A stretch of DNA of 64,000 nt, taken from the NCBI RefSeq assembly GCF_036924645.1, contig NZ_JAZHRX010000001.1, forward strand, positions 7,082,352-7,146,351, written 5' to 3'. Source of the stretch: Bradyrhizobium sp. AZCC 2176. Its GTDB lineage: Bacteria; Pseudomonadota; Alphaproteobacteria; Rhizobiales; Xanthobacteraceae. The notes below the pieces were generated by a model. The model made no database searches, had not been told where the DNA came from, and saw nothing but the letters and a program-made list of their open reading frames with translations. The position numbers and the translations under genes were made by a program. Below, piece by piece: positions 7,637-16,121 of this stretch; within the stretch, counting starts at the first letter, position 1; the number at the start of each line of letters is the position of its first letter.

Positions 7637-9241
7637 CTACCCCCGCCGTGCCGCTTCCAGCGCCTGCGGGGTGTCGATGTCGAGGAAGGCACTCTCGCCA
7701 TCGACCGGGACTTCGGCGACGGCCTCGGTGTGCTTGGCGATCAGATGGCGGGCGCCGACGTCGCCGTCGAGCGTCATCAATTCTTTGAAGAAGCGGCGCG
7801 ACCACAGCACGGGGTTGCCGCGGCGGCCGTCGCTGACCGGCACCGCGATCAGATGGCCGCGGTCCGGCGCAAAAGTTTCGATCAACTGATCGATCAGTTT
7901 TGCTGATATCAGCGGCATGTCGCCGAGGCAGACGATGGCACCGTCGGCGTTTTCCGGCACCGCTGCGATGCCGGCCTTGACGGAGGACGCCAAGCCGCCG
8001 GCGAAATCCGGGTTGCGGACGAACTTTACGTTGAGGCCCGCCAGCGCCTGCTCGACGAGATCGGCCTGATGACCGGTGACGATGATGACGCCGGTTGCCC
8101 TGGAGACCAGCGCCTGTTCGGCCACGATCCGCACCAGCTTCCTGCCGTCGATTTCGGCCAAGAGCTTGTTGGGGCCGCCCATCCGGGTCGAGCGCCCGGC
8201 CGCGAGCACGATAGCCGTGACGTTGCGGTTGGCTTCGGTGTCGGCAACGGTGCGCGGCTGCGGCCGCGTCACGATTTCCATCAACAGGCCGCCAACGCCC
8301 ATGCCGGTCAGCTCTGCGCGCGTGACCTTCAGCCCGGCGAGAAGCCGCATCAACACCCAGTCAAAGCCGTTTTCGACCGGCGAGCGCGCGCAGCCCGGTG
8401 CGCCCAATACGGGCACGCCGCCAGCGCTGCCGATCAGGAGCAAATTGCCGGGATCGACCGGCATGCCGAAATGCTCGATCGCGCCGCCGATTTCGGTGAT
8501 TGCTGCCGGGATCACGTCGCGGCGGTCGGCGATCGCGGAGGCGCCGAACACGATCACGAGCTCGGCGCCGAGGCCGAGCAATTCCTTGATCGATGCCGCA
8601 AGATCAGCCTCATCGTGTGGTACGCGGCGCTCGGCAATGATGCCGGCGCCCGCGGGCGCCAGCCGTTCCGCCGTCACCCGCAGGGTCTTGTCGATCACCT
8701 TTGGCGAAAGCCCTGGCAGCAAGGTCGAAACCACGCCGACCTTCTTGATGACATAGGGGGCGATCCGCAGTGTGCCCTTGCCTGCGACTGCCACGGCCGC
8801 ATCGCGCAGCTTCGCCTCGACGCCGAACGGAATGAGTTTGACCGTCGCGATCATCTCGCCTTCGACCACCGGCTTGAAGGCCGAGAGGGTCGCGAAAGTT
8901 ATGGCTTCGTCGACGCCGTTGATGCGGTCGACCGCGGCGCGATCGACCACCAGCACGCCGGCCTGCGCCGCGAACAGGTTGGAGCGGCCGGTAAAGGCGC
9001 GCTCGACGGTGACGCCCTCGCCGGCAACGGCTTGCGCGATGCTGGCGGCGGCTTCGTCCTCGGAGACGTCGCCCGCCTCCAGCCGCACCACGACGATTTC
9101 TTTCACACCCGCCTTGTTGAGCGCCTCGACCTCGGCCGGGCCGATCGTGGTGCCTTTCTTGAGCACCAGCGAGCCTTGCCGCAGCGTATGCACGGTGACG
9201 CCGCCAATCGCGTTGGCCGGACTGGCGGGACCGAACTTCAT
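7637..9241 (-). CDS. Molybdopterin-binding / MobA-like nucleotidyltransferase fusion
   Basis: A 534-residue two-domain protein for molybdenum-cofactor processing. Residues about 1-330 resemble a MoeA/MoaB-type molybdopterin-binding domain (LLIGSAGGVPVLGAPGCARS around 270). Residues about 345-534 are a MobA/MocA-like nucleotidyltransferase, with the nucleotide loop VLAAGRSTRMGGPNKLL, GAIVCLGDMPLIS and PVSDGRRGNPVLW. MocA-type enzymes attach CMP to molybdopterin for xanthine-dehydrogenase-family hydroxylases, which fits the upstream cox-like genes. Its ATG overlaps the XdhC stop (ATGA), so translation is coupled. It is the last gene of the minus-strand operon. Confidence 0.85.
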   Translation of the reverse strand: MKFGPASPANAIGGVTVHTLRQGSLVLKKGTTIGPAEVEALNKAGVKEIVVVRLEAGDVSEDEAAASIAQAVAGEGVTVERAFTGRSNLFAAQAGVLVVDRAAVDRINGVDEAITFATLSAFKPVVEGEMIATVKLIPFGVEAKLRDAAVAVAGKGTLRIAPYVIKKVGVVSTLLPGLSPKVIDKTLRVTAERLAPAGAGIIAERRVPHDEADLAASIKELLGLGAELVIVFGASAIADRRDVIPAAITEIGGAIEHFGMPVDPGNLLLIGSAGGVPVLGAPGCARSPVENGFDWVLMRLLAGLKVTRAELTGMGVGGLLMEIVTRPQPRTVADTEANRNVTAIVLAAGRSTRMGGPNKLLAEIDGRKLVRIVAEQALVSRATGVIIVTGHQADLVEQALAGLNVKFVRNPDFAGGLASSVKAGIAAVPENADGAIVCLGDMPLISAKLIDQLIETFAPDRGHLIAVPVSDGRRGNPVLWSRRFFKELMTLDGDVGARHLIAKHTEAVAEVPVDGESAFLDIDTPQALEAARRG

Positions 9242-9954
9242 GCCGCCTGCACCTTCGCGGTTTCCTTCGCGCCCTCCCTGGGCAGCCGCAATTCAGCGGT
9301 GATCTCGGCCATGATCGCGACCGCGATCTCCGACGGCGACACCGCGCCGATCGAAAGCCCGATCGGCGCATGGATGCGCGCGATGTCGGCATCACCAGCG
9401 CCCTGCGCCTTCAGCCGCTCGCCACGCTTGGCGTGGGTCTTTCGCGATCCCAGCGCGCCGATATAGAAGCAGTCGCGTTCGAACGCATGCAGCAGCGCCG
9501 GATCGTCGATCTTCGGATCATGGGTCAGCGCGACGAACGCCGTGTAATGATCGATATTGAGCGGCGGCAGCGCCACGTCGGGCCACTCCGCGATCAGCGG
9601 CACGTCAGGGAAGCGCTCGGGACTGGCAAAGGCCGTGCGCGGATCGACCACCGTCACGTCATAGTCGAGCGAACGTGCTAGCGGCGCCAACGCCTGGCTG
9701 ATATGGACCGCGCCGACGATCACGAGGCGTGCGGTCGGCGCATAGACATTGAGGAATAGTTTCTTGCCGCCGGACTCGATCATGCCGCTCTTGCCCATGC
9801 GGAGCTGCTTTGAAAGTTCGGCGCCCAGCGGATCGCCGGCGATGTCCTTGGCCTTCACCAGCCGCTGCTCGCCATTGGTGGTATCGGTAATCACGATCAC
9901 CGGACGGCGCGCGGCGCGCTCGACGTTTACCTGTGTTAGCGTTTCGAGTTTCAC
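9238..9954 (-). CDS. XdhC family protein, C-terminal (Rossmann) half
   Basis: A 238-residue XdhC/CoxF-type maturation factor. XdhC proteins bind the molybdenum cofactor and help insert its sulfurated form into xanthine-dehydrogenase-family enzymes. The Rossmann-like core is visible as ARLVIVGAVHISQALAPLAR, VTVVDPRTAFASPERFP and FYIGALGSRKTHAKRGERL, ending HAPIGLSIGAVSPSEIAVAI, the family's C-terminal signature. The start is a GTG overlapping the preceding XdhC-N stop. Here the XdhC N- and C-terminal domains are encoded by two consecutive genes, where some genomes have a single gene. Confidence 0.88.
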   Translation of the reverse strand: MKLETLTQVNVERAARRPVIVITDTTNGEQRLVKAKDIAGDPLGAELSKQLRMGKSGMIESGGKKLFLNVYAPTARLVIVGAVHISQALAPLARSLDYDVTVVDPRTAFASPERFPDVPLIAEWPDVALPPLNIDHYTAFVALTHDPKIDDPALLHAFERDCFYIGALGSRKTHAKRGERLKAQGAGDADIARIHAPIGLSIGAVSPSEIAVAIMAEITAELRLPREGAKETAKVQAA

Positions 9955-10280
9955 GACTGGCCCACCTTCTCGACGAACACGCGGATGGTACCGCCGCAGG
10001 ACAGGCCGACATTCCAGGCGGTCTCGTCGGCGACGCCGAATTCCAGCATTTTTGGCTTGCCGCTGGCGATCACGTCCAGCGCCTCGGTGACGACGGCGCC
10101 CTCGACACAGCCGCCGGAGACCGAGCCCAGAAACGTGCCGTCATCGTTGATGACGAGGCTGGAGCCGGCCGGTCGTGGGGCCGAGCCCCAGGTCTCGACC
10201 ACGGTCGCGAGTGCAACCCCGTGTCCCGCCTTCTGCCAGTTCTCGGCAGCCTGCAGAATGTCTTCGTCGCGGTTGAGCAT
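9951..10280 (-). CDS. XdhC/CoxI N-terminal domain protein
   Basis: A 109-residue protein matching only the N-terminal XdhC_CoxI domain: GHGVALATVVETWGSAPRPAGSS-like, VSGGCVEGAV and VGLSCGGTIRVFVE. The conserved Cys in SGGCVEG and in LSCGG is retained. I place the start at the ATG 10278-10280 behind AAAGGGC; an upstream TTG would add five residues. It lies 11 bases after the CoxE-like stop and overlaps the next XdhC gene by four bases. It is presumed to act with that gene in Mo-cofactor maturation. Confidence 0.88.
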   Translation of the reverse strand: MLNRDEDILQAAENWQKAGHGVALATVVETWGSAPRPAGSSLVINDDGTFLGSVSGGCVEGAVVTEALDVIASGKPKMLEFGVADETAWNVGLSCGGTIRVFVEKVGQS

Positions 10281-10291
10281 ATCGGGCCCTT

Positions 10292-11497
10292 TCAAGCTGC
10301 TGAACGGATGCGGCTCATGTGGTGCGGCGGGGGCGGCGCCGAAAGCGCCGCGATCAGCCCTTCCATCGATGTCAAGTTATGCACCGGGCGGAATTCGTCA
10401 ACGTGCGGCAGCATCATTTTGATACCCTGGGCCTTGGCCTCGAAGGCGCTGTAGCGCAGCAGGGGATTGAGCCAGATCAGGCGGCGGCAAGACCTATGCA
10501 GCCGGTCCATCTCGAAGGCCAGCTTGGCGTCGGCCTCGCGTTCCAGCCCGTCCGATATCAGCAGCACGATAGCGCCCTGCCCAAGCACGCGCCGGCCCCA
10601 CAATTTGTTGAAGCTGTGCAGCGAGGTGGCGATGCGGGTGCCGCCGGCCCAATCCTCCACCGACGACGAACAGCTCGCCAGCGCTTCGTCCGGATCGCGC
10701 GCCCGCAGCGCCCGCGTCACGTTGGTAAGCCTCGTGCCGAACAGGAACACCGACACGCGCTTGCGGGCGTCGGTGATGGCATGGAGAAAATGCAGGAACA
10801 GGCGGGTGTATTCGCTCATCGATCCCGATATATCGAGCAGCGCCACGATCGGCGCCGGCTTCTCGATCCGGCCGAGCTTTCTGATGTCGATGATCTCGCC
10901 GCCGGTGCGCAAGGAACTGCGCAGGGTGCGGCGCATGTCGAGCCGCAGCCCCTTCGCGTCGGGTTGGTGACGGCGCGTGCGCAGTTCGGCCTGCGGCAGT
11001 TTCATATTGGCGATGGCGCGGGTGACCTCGGCGATCTCGGCTGCGCTCATCTGCGCAAAATCCTTTTTCTGCAGGATCTCCTTGTCGGAGACCGACAGCC
11101 GCAGCTCCTGTTCCTGGATTTGCGGCGCCTCGTCGCGCATCGAGGGCTGCGCCATGGCCTCCTGCACCCGGCGCGACGCCGGCGGCGGTTTCTTCCTGGC
11201 GTGGTCCGGCAACGGCACCGAATCCAGCATGTGCTTCCAGTCTTCGGCGGCGCGGAAGAACAGGTCGAACGCCTGCGCGAAGATCAGCATGTGTTCATGG
11301 CGCTTGACGAAGATCGCCTCCAGCGTGGCGTAGACATCGGCGCGGTTGCCGATCTCGATCGCCTGCAGCGCGTTGAGCGCATCGATGACCGCGCCGGGGC
11401 CGACGGGAATCCCGGCCGCGCGGAGCGCGCGCGCGAAGCCGACGACGTTGTCGGCCATGTGGCCGGTGGGCGGGTTGAGGTGATCGATGGTTGTCAT
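10292..11497 (-). CDS. CoxE-like von Willebrand A domain protein
   Basis: A 401-residue protein of the CoxE/VWA-containing family found with MoxR ATPases in carbon monoxide dehydrogenase-like loci. The N-terminal region (about 1-200) has FARALRAAGIPVGPGAVIDAL and the charged FAQMSAAEIAEVTRAI. The C-terminal VWA domain carries the MIDAS motif DISGSMS near residue 225 and later ISDGLEREAD. In the characterised Oligotropha system, CoxD (MoxR-type) and CoxE take part in building the Cu/S-Mo site. The start at 11495-11497 is set by GGAGG seven bases upstream; the longer frame runs into a repeat and is rejected. Confidence 0.88.
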   Translation of the reverse strand: MTTIDHLNPPTGHMADNVVGFARALRAAGIPVGPGAVIDALNALQAIEIGNRADVYATLEAIFVKRHEHMLIFAQAFDLFFRAAEDWKHMLDSVPLPDHARKKPPPASRRVQEAMAQPSMRDEAPQIQEQELRLSVSDKEILQKKDFAQMSAAEIAEVTRAIANMKLPQAELRTRRHQPDAKGLRLDMRRTLRSSLRTGGEIIDIRKLGRIEKPAPIVALLDISGSMSEYTRLFLHFLHAITDARKRVSVFLFGTRLTNVTRALRARDPDEALASCSSSVEDWAGGTRIATSLHSFNKLWGRRVLGQGAIVLLISDGLEREADAKLAFEMDRLHRSCRRLIWLNPLLRYSAFEAKAQGIKMMLPHVDEFRPVHNLTSMEGLIAALSAPPPPHHMSRIRSAA

Positions 11498-11510
11498 GGT
11501 AGCCTCCGCC

Positions 11511-11589
11511 GTCATTCCGGGGCACGCGAAGCGTGAACCCGGAATCTCGAGATTCCGGGTTCGATGCTGACGCATCGCCCCGGAATGAC
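11511..11589. repeat. 79-base palindromic repeat, copy A
   Basis: It begins GTCATTCCGGGGC and ends GCCCCGGAATGAC, the exact reverse complement, with a perfect inner palindrome around GGAATCTCGAGATTCC. The same element recurs at 16914-16993 and 57834-57912. Here it separates the CoxE-like and MoxR genes of one operon, so it would be transcribed and fold as a long cruciform-like hairpin. Confidence 0.9.
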
Positions 11590-11604
11590 GGGCGACGCTG
11601 TGGC

Positions 11605-12513
11605 CTAATCCTCGCTCGTCGCTTCCTTCAAAACCTTCTGCAGCGTGTCGCCCTGCATCCGCGCGATGTCGTCCTGGTACTTCAACAGCGCGCCCAGGGT
11701 GTCGCCGACCATCTGCGGCGTCAGCGAGCGGGCATCGAGCTCAGTCAGCGCGGTGGCCCAATCGATAGTCTCGGCGACGCCGGGCGACTTGTAGAAGTCC
11801 TGGTCGCGCAGCGCCTGCACGAAGCGGACGACCTGCTGCGACAGCTTTGCGGAAATATCAGGCACGCGCGACTTGACGATCGCAAGCTCGCGCTCGGGCT
11901 CGGGATAGTCCACCCAGTGATAAAGGCAGCGCCGCTTCAGCGCGTCATGAATCTCGCGGGTGCGGTTCGAGGTGATAATGACGATCGGCGGCTGTGGCGC
12001 CCTGATGGTACCGAATTCGGGGATCGTCACCTGGAAATCGCTGAGGATTTCCAAAAGATACGCCTCGAACGCCTCGTCGGCGCGGTCGAGTTCGTCGATC
12101 AAAAGCACCGGCGCGCCGGCAACATCCGGCTCCAGCGCCTGCAACAGCGGACGCTTGATCAGAAAGCGCTCGGCAAAGATGTCCGATGACAATTGCTCGC
12201 GGTCGGTATCGCCGGCGGCTTCCGCCAGGCGGATCGCGATCATCTGCGCCGCGCTGCTCCACTCGTAGACGGCGGAAGCGACGTCCAGCCCCTCGTAGCA
12301 CTGCAGGCGGATCAGCTTGCGCCCGAGGGCCGCCGACAACACTTTTGCGATTTCGGTCTTGCCGACGCCGGCCTCGCCTTCGAGAAACAGCGGCCGTCCC
12401 ATGCGCAGCGACAGGTAGGCGACCGTCGCCAGCGACCGCTCGGCCAGATAGCCGCGCGATGTCAGGAGCTCCAGCATCGCATCGACGGATTTGGGTAGCG
12501 CCGATGCACTCAT
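11605..12513 (-). CDS. MoxR-family AAA+ ATPase (CoxD-like)
   Basis: A 302-residue AAA+ ATPase of the MoxR class. Walker A is LEGEAGVGKTE (about residue 45). Walker B is VLLIDELDRADEAFE, followed by sensor residues in VIITSNRTREIHDALKRRC. MoxR proteins act with VWA proteins as chaperones for cofactor insertion; this one sits just before the CoxE-like VWA gene. The start is uncertain. I use the ATG 12511-12513, which has no clear ribosome site; an in-frame TTG at 12537 would add eight residues. It is part of the operon running from coxG to the MobA-like gene. Confidence 0.88.
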   Translation of the reverse strand: MSASALPKSVDAMLELLTSRGYLAERSLATVAYLSLRMGRPLFLEGEAGVGKTEIAKVLSAALGRKLIRLQCYEGLDVASAVYEWSSAAQMIAIRLAEAAGDTDREQLSSDIFAERFLIKRPLLQALEPDVAGAPVLLIDELDRADEAFEAYLLEILSDFQVTIPEFGTIRAPQPPIVIITSNRTREIHDALKRRCLYHWVDYPEPERELAIVKSRVPDISAKLSQQVVRFVQALRDQDFYKSPGVAETIDWATALTELDARSLTPQMVGDTLGALLKYQDDIARMQGDTLQKVLKEATSED

Positions 12514-12562
12514 GGGATAGCCAATCTTGATACGCAAGGAGTCGGCAAACTAATCGGCAAAC

Positions 12563-13366
12563 TTACTTCGCCGTCGCGGCTTCGACGGCGCGGCGCGTCA
12601 AGACGCCGATCAGATGCGCGCGATATTCGGCGCTGCCGTGCAGGTCGCTGTTCAGCCCATCGGCCGACGCCGAAATGCCATCGAGCACCTTGTGCGAAAA
12701 ACGCTTCTTCAGCGCTTCCTCGAACGCGGTGGCGCGGAACACGCCGTCCGAGCCGGCGCCGGTGACGGCGACGCGCACATCCGACGGACGTTTGGCGACG
12801 AACACGCCGACCAGCGCGTAACGCGAGGCCTGGTTGCGGAACTTGATGTAGGCTGCCCTCTTCGGCAGCGGGAACATCACCTTGGTGATGATCTCGTCGC
12901 TCTCGAGTGCGGTGGTGAACAGGCCCTGAAAGAACTCTTCGGCCTTGAGGCGGCGCTTGTTGGTGACGATGGTGGCGCCGAGCGCGAGAACCGCTGCGGG
13001 ATAATCCGCGGTCGGATCGTTGTTGGCGAGCGAGCCGCCGATCGTGCCTTTATGGCGCACCGCAGGATCGCCGATTCCGCCGGCGAGCTCGGCCAGCGCC
13101 GGAATCGCTTCGCCCACGATCGACGACGCCGCGACGGCCGCATGGCTGGCGGTCGCGCCGATCACCAGCGAACGGCCCTTCATCTCGATGGCGTCGAGCC
13201 CTTCGATGTGGGAGAGGTCGACCAGATGCGGCGGGCTGGCGAGCCGCTGCTTCATGACCGGCACCAGCGTATGGCCGCCGGCGATCACCTTGGCGTCTTC
13301 GTTCTTCACCAGGAGATTGGCGGCCTGCCGCACGGTTGCCGGACGATGATATTTGAATTCGTACAT
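12563..13366 (-). CDS. Mo-hydroxylase FAD-binding medium subunit (CoxM-like)
   Basis: A 267-residue medium subunit of the xanthine dehydrogenase/CO dehydrogenase family. It binds FAD and passes electrons from the [2Fe-2S] subunit to the acceptor. Seen are the start YEFKYHRPATVRQAANLL, the FAD pyrophosphate loop VIAGGHTLVPVMKQRLA (residues about 29-45), GGIGDPAVRHKGTIGGSLAN and DYPAAVLALGATIV. The ATG 13364-13366 is preceded by AGGAAG. It follows coxS after only 36 bases. In most such operons the large molybdopterin subunit lies between or next to these two genes; here it does not. Confidence 0.92.
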   Translation of the reverse strand: MYEFKYHRPATVRQAANLLVKNEDAKVIAGGHTLVPVMKQRLASPPHLVDLSHIEGLDAIEMKGRSLVIGATASHAAVAASSIVGEAIPALAELAGGIGDPAVRHKGTIGGSLANNDPTADYPAAVLALGATIVTNKRRLKAEEFFQGLFTTALESDEIITKVMFPLPKRAAYIKFRNQASRYALVGVFVAKRPSDVRVAVTGAGSDGVFRATAFEEALKKRFSHKVLDGISASADGLNSDLHGSAEYRAHLIGVLTRRAVEAATAK

Positions 13367-13402
13367 TTGAGAACTTCCTGATCGCGGATGCGATGAAATC
13401 AA

Positions 13403-13888
13403 TTAAGCGAGATCGGATTTGGCCATCGCCTTGGCGCCGGCGGCGATCGACTGGACGATGTTCTGATAGCCGGTGCAGCGGCACAGATTGCCTTCGAGCT
13501 CTTCGCGAATGACGTGCTCGGAGAGGTCATGGCCCTTGCGATGCACCATATCGACCGCGGTCATGATCATGCCGGGGGTGCAGAAGCCGCATTGCAGGCC
13601 ATGATGCTCGCGGAAGGCTTCCTGCATCGGATGCAGCGGCGCTCCGTCCGCGGCCAGGCCCTCGATGGTCTTGACGTCGTGGCCATCGGCCATGACCGCG
13701 AGCGTGGTGCAGGACTTCACCGCCTTGCCGTCGAGATGGACGACGCAGGCGCCGCACTGCGAGGTATCGCAGCCGACATGGGTGCCCGTCAGGCGCAGAT
13801 TTTCCCGCAGAAACTGGACCAGCAGGGTACGGGGATCGACATTGGCGTTTACGGGATTACCGTTCACGATCAGGGAAATCTTGGCCAT
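13403..13888 (-). CDS. Mo-hydroxylase [2Fe-2S] small subunit (CoxS-like)
   Basis: A 161-residue small subunit carrying two [2Fe-2S] clusters. The N-terminal plant-ferredoxin-type cluster is seen as [16 protein letters not shown] with a later Cys in KSCTT. The C-terminal helical cluster is [12 protein letters not shown] and [12 protein letters not shown]. These match CoxS/NicA/QorS-type subunits of molybdenum hydroxylases. The ATG at 13886-13888 follows AAGAGAG; a GTG six bases earlier is possible. It is the first structural gene after coxG. All cluster cysteines are present, so the subunit should be functional if a large subunit is supplied from elsewhere. Confidence 0.93.
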   Translation of the reverse strand: MAKISLIVNGNPVNANVDPRTLLVQFLRENLRLTGTHVGCDTSQCGACVVHLDGKAVKSCTTLAVMADGHDVKTIEGLAADGAPLHPMQEAFREHHGLQCGFCTPGMIMTAVDMVHRKGHDLSEHVIREELEGNLCRCTGYQNIVQSIAAGAKAMAKSDLA

Positions 13889-14070
13889 CACCACTCTCTT
13901 GGGCTGCGCCGCCGACGGATCTGCCGGCAGCGCAGGCGTTTATAGTCATTCCAAAGCCCATAATATGGGCCATCCCGGTAATGAGCAACCTCAGGAGCCC
14001 TCGCGAGCCCCTCTCCTGGGGCATGGCATGAGTGACTTGACGGCCTGTTCGACCGGGGTGGCCGCGCAGA

Positions 14071-14148
14071 ATCAGCCTTGATCAGTCTTGCCTAATCAGT
14101 CTTGCTTAAATCAGCCTTGCCTGGTCAGCCTTGCCTGGTCAGCCTTGC
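14071..14148. repeat. Short tandem repeat at the 3' end of coxG
   Basis: Six imperfect copies of a 14-15 base unit with core TCAG(C/T)CTTGC(C/T)T run through the last codons and 3' flank of the coxG-like gene. The stop codon of coxG is itself one of the TCA trinucleotides of the array read on the minus strand. Slippage here could change the C-terminus or the stop position. It lies in the 250-base gap before coxS, which otherwise shows nothing recognisable. Confidence 0.7.
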
Positions 14149-14585
14149 ACGGCCTTGCCGAAATTGGCGAAGAATTCGTCGGCCAGCTTCTTGGCCGCAC
14201 CATTGATCAGCCGCTGTCCGAGCTGGGCCAGCTTGCCGCCGATCTGCGCCTCGACATTATAGCTCAGCAGCGTGCCGCCATCCTTTTCGGACAGCGCCAC
14301 CGTGGCGCCGCCCTTGGCGAAGCCGGCGACGCCGCCCTCGCCTTCGCCCGAGATCTTGTAGCCGTTGGGCGGGTCGAGATCGCTCAGCATGACCTTGCCC
14401 TTGAAGCGGGCGGAGACCGGCCCGACCTTCATCTTGGCGGTGGCGCGGAAGCCGTTATCCTCGGTCTTTTCCAGCTCCTCGCAGCCGGGGATGCAGGCCT
14501 TCAGCACCTCCGGATCGTTCAGCTTGGCCCACACAGCCTCACGCGACGCCGCAAGCTGGACTTCGCCGTTCATCGTCATCGCCAT
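14139..14585 (-). CDS. CoxG-family SRPBCC protein
   Basis: A 148-residue carbon monoxide dehydrogenase subunit G-like (CoxG) protein of the START/SRPBCC fold. Characteristic parts are MNGEVQLAASREAVWAKLND, VLKACIPGCEELEK, GPVSARFKGKVMLSDLDPP, GEGGVAGFAKGGATVAL and NVEAQIGGKLAQLGQRLI. CoxG in Oligotropha is thought to anchor CO dehydrogenase to the membrane; homologues accompany many other Mo hydroxylases. The ATG at 14583-14585 has AGGAGG seven bases upstream, while the longer frame has no such site. It is the first gene of the minus-strand operon and divergent from pcaB across 166 bases. Confidence 0.9.
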   Translation of the reverse strand: MAMTMNGEVQLAASREAVWAKLNDPEVLKACIPGCEELEKTEDNGFRATAKMKVGPVSARFKGKVMLSDLDPPNGYKISGEGEGGVAGFAKGGATVALSEKDGGTLLSYNVEAQIGGKLAQLGQRLINGAAKKLADEFFANFGKAVQG

Positions 14586-14751
14586 GGGGGGAGCCTCCTG
14601 GATCGCTTCAACCTGATCTTCCCCAAGTAAAGCACGGCTGGGCCAAAAGGAAGACCGCCCGGCACCGTGAGCGATGCATATTCGCAATTGCAGCAGAGCC
14701 CGGCCGACAAGGGCATTGGCAGCGGCAGGCCGGAGTGGTTAGGTCGCGCAG

Positions 14752-16104
14752 ATGAGCACGTCCCTTTCCCCCCTGCTGGCCCCGATGCTGTCGAGCGCCG
14801 CGATGCGCACGGTTTGCGACAATGTCGCGGCCCTGCAAAACATGCTGGATTTCGAGGCGGCGCTGGCGCGCGCCGAGGCCGCAGCCGGGGTGATTCCGGC
14901 AAGCGCGGCCGGCCCGATCACGAATGCGTGCCACGCCGAATCATTCGATCTCGCCGCGCTGGCCGACGCCGCCACCCGCTCCGGCAACCTCGCCATCCCG
15001 CTCGTCAAGGCACTGACCGCCAACGTCGCCAAGGTGGATGCCGAGGCCGCGCGTTATGTCCATTGGGGCGCGACCAGCCAGGACGTCATCGATACCGGCG
15101 CCATGCTCGGCCTTCGCGCCGGCATCGATGCGCTGCTCGCCGACACCAACCGCGCCATTGCCGGCTTTGCCGGACTGGCGCGTCAGCACCGCCACACCCC
15201 GGTAGTCGCCCGCACCTGGCTGCAGCATGCGCTGCCGATGCCGTTCGGGCTGAAGCTGGCAGAATATGCCGCGGCGCTGCACCGCTCGAAGCTGCGGCTG
15301 CAGCGCCTGCGCAGCGAGACGCTTGCGCTGCAATTCGGCGGCGCGGCCGGCACGCTCGCCGCCCTCGGCGATAAGGGTTTGCCGGTCGCGGAACGGCTGG
15401 CGCTCGAGCTGAAGCTGCCGCTGCCCGACGCACCCTGGCACACCCACCGCGACCGCATCGCGGAAGCGGCCTCGGTGTTCGCTATCATCGCCGGCACCTG
15501 CGGCAAGATCGCGCGCGATGTCTCGCTGATGATGCAGACCGATGTCGGCGAAGCGTTCGAGCCCTCCGGCGAAGGCCGCGGCGGCTCCTCCACCATGCCG
15601 CACAAGCGCAATCCTGTCGCCGCGGCCAGCGCGCTGGCGGCCGCCACCATGGCCCCAAATCTGGCGGCGACGATCTTTGCGGCGCAGGTGCAGGACCACG
15701 AACGCAGCGCCGGTCCCTGGCACGCCGAATGGCCGACGCTGCCGACCTTGATGCTGGTCACCTCGGGCGCGCTGGCCGCCGTTGTGGATATCGCGGAAGG
15801 CCTGGAAGTTGACGTCGTGCGCATGCGCAGCAATCTCGACGCGACCGGCGGCTTGATCATGGCGGAAGCCGTGACGATGGCGCTGGCCGAAAAGGTCGGC
15901 AAGAGCGACGCGCATCATCTGGTCGAGGCGGCCAGCAAGAGGGCGGTCAAGGACAACAAACATCTGCGCGATGTCTTGACGGCGGATGCCAAGATCACCG
16001 CGCAGCTCAGCGCCGATAAAATCGCTGCGTTGTTCGAGCCGATGGCCTATCAGGGCGCCTCGCAGGCCCTGATCGACCGCCTGCTCGCTTCGCTGAACGA
16101 ATAA
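14752..16104 (+). CDS. pcaB: 3-carboxy-cis,cis-muconate cycloisomerase
   Basis: A 450-residue enzyme converting beta-carboxy-cis,cis-muconate to gamma-carboxymuconolactone in the protocatechuate branch of the beta-ketoadipate pathway. It belongs to the fumarase/aspartase superfamily, with the signature GSSTMPHKRNPVAAA (about residues 280-294), the HWGATSQDVIDTG loop near 105 and RTWLQHALPMPFGLK. Length is typical of PcaB. It starts the cluster pcaB-pcaD-pcaC; pcaGH and the usual regulator pcaQ are not in the window. The divergent neighbour is the coxG operon. Confidence 0.95.
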   Translation: MSTSLSPLLAPMLSSAAMRTVCDNVAALQNMLDFEAALARAEAAAGVIPASAAGPITNACHAESFDLAALADAATRSGNLAIPLVKALTANVAKVDAEAARYVHWGATSQDVIDTGAMLGLRAGIDALLADTNRAIAGFAGLARQHRHTPVVARTWLQHALPMPFGLKLAEYAAALHRSKLRLQRLRSETLALQFGGAAGTLAALGDKGLPVAERLALELKLPLPDAPWHTHRDRIAEAASVFAIIAGTCGKIARDVSLMMQTDVGEAFEPSGEGRGGSSTMPHKRNPVAAASALAAATMAPNLAATIFAAQVQDHERSAGPWHAEWPTLPTLMLVTSGALAAVVDIAEGLEVDVVRMRSNLDATGGLIMAEAVTMALAEKVGKSDAHHLVEAASKRAVKDNKHLRDVLTADAKITAQLSADKIAALFEPMAYQGASQALIDRLLASLNE

Positions 16105-16121
16105 GAAGCCGGAGAACTGCC

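Noticed and set aside
8069..9466. A 465-codon plus-strand frame over the MobA-like and XdhC genes
   Set aside because: Low-complexity His/Arg/Asp-rich translation without known domains; a shadow of the minus-strand genes.
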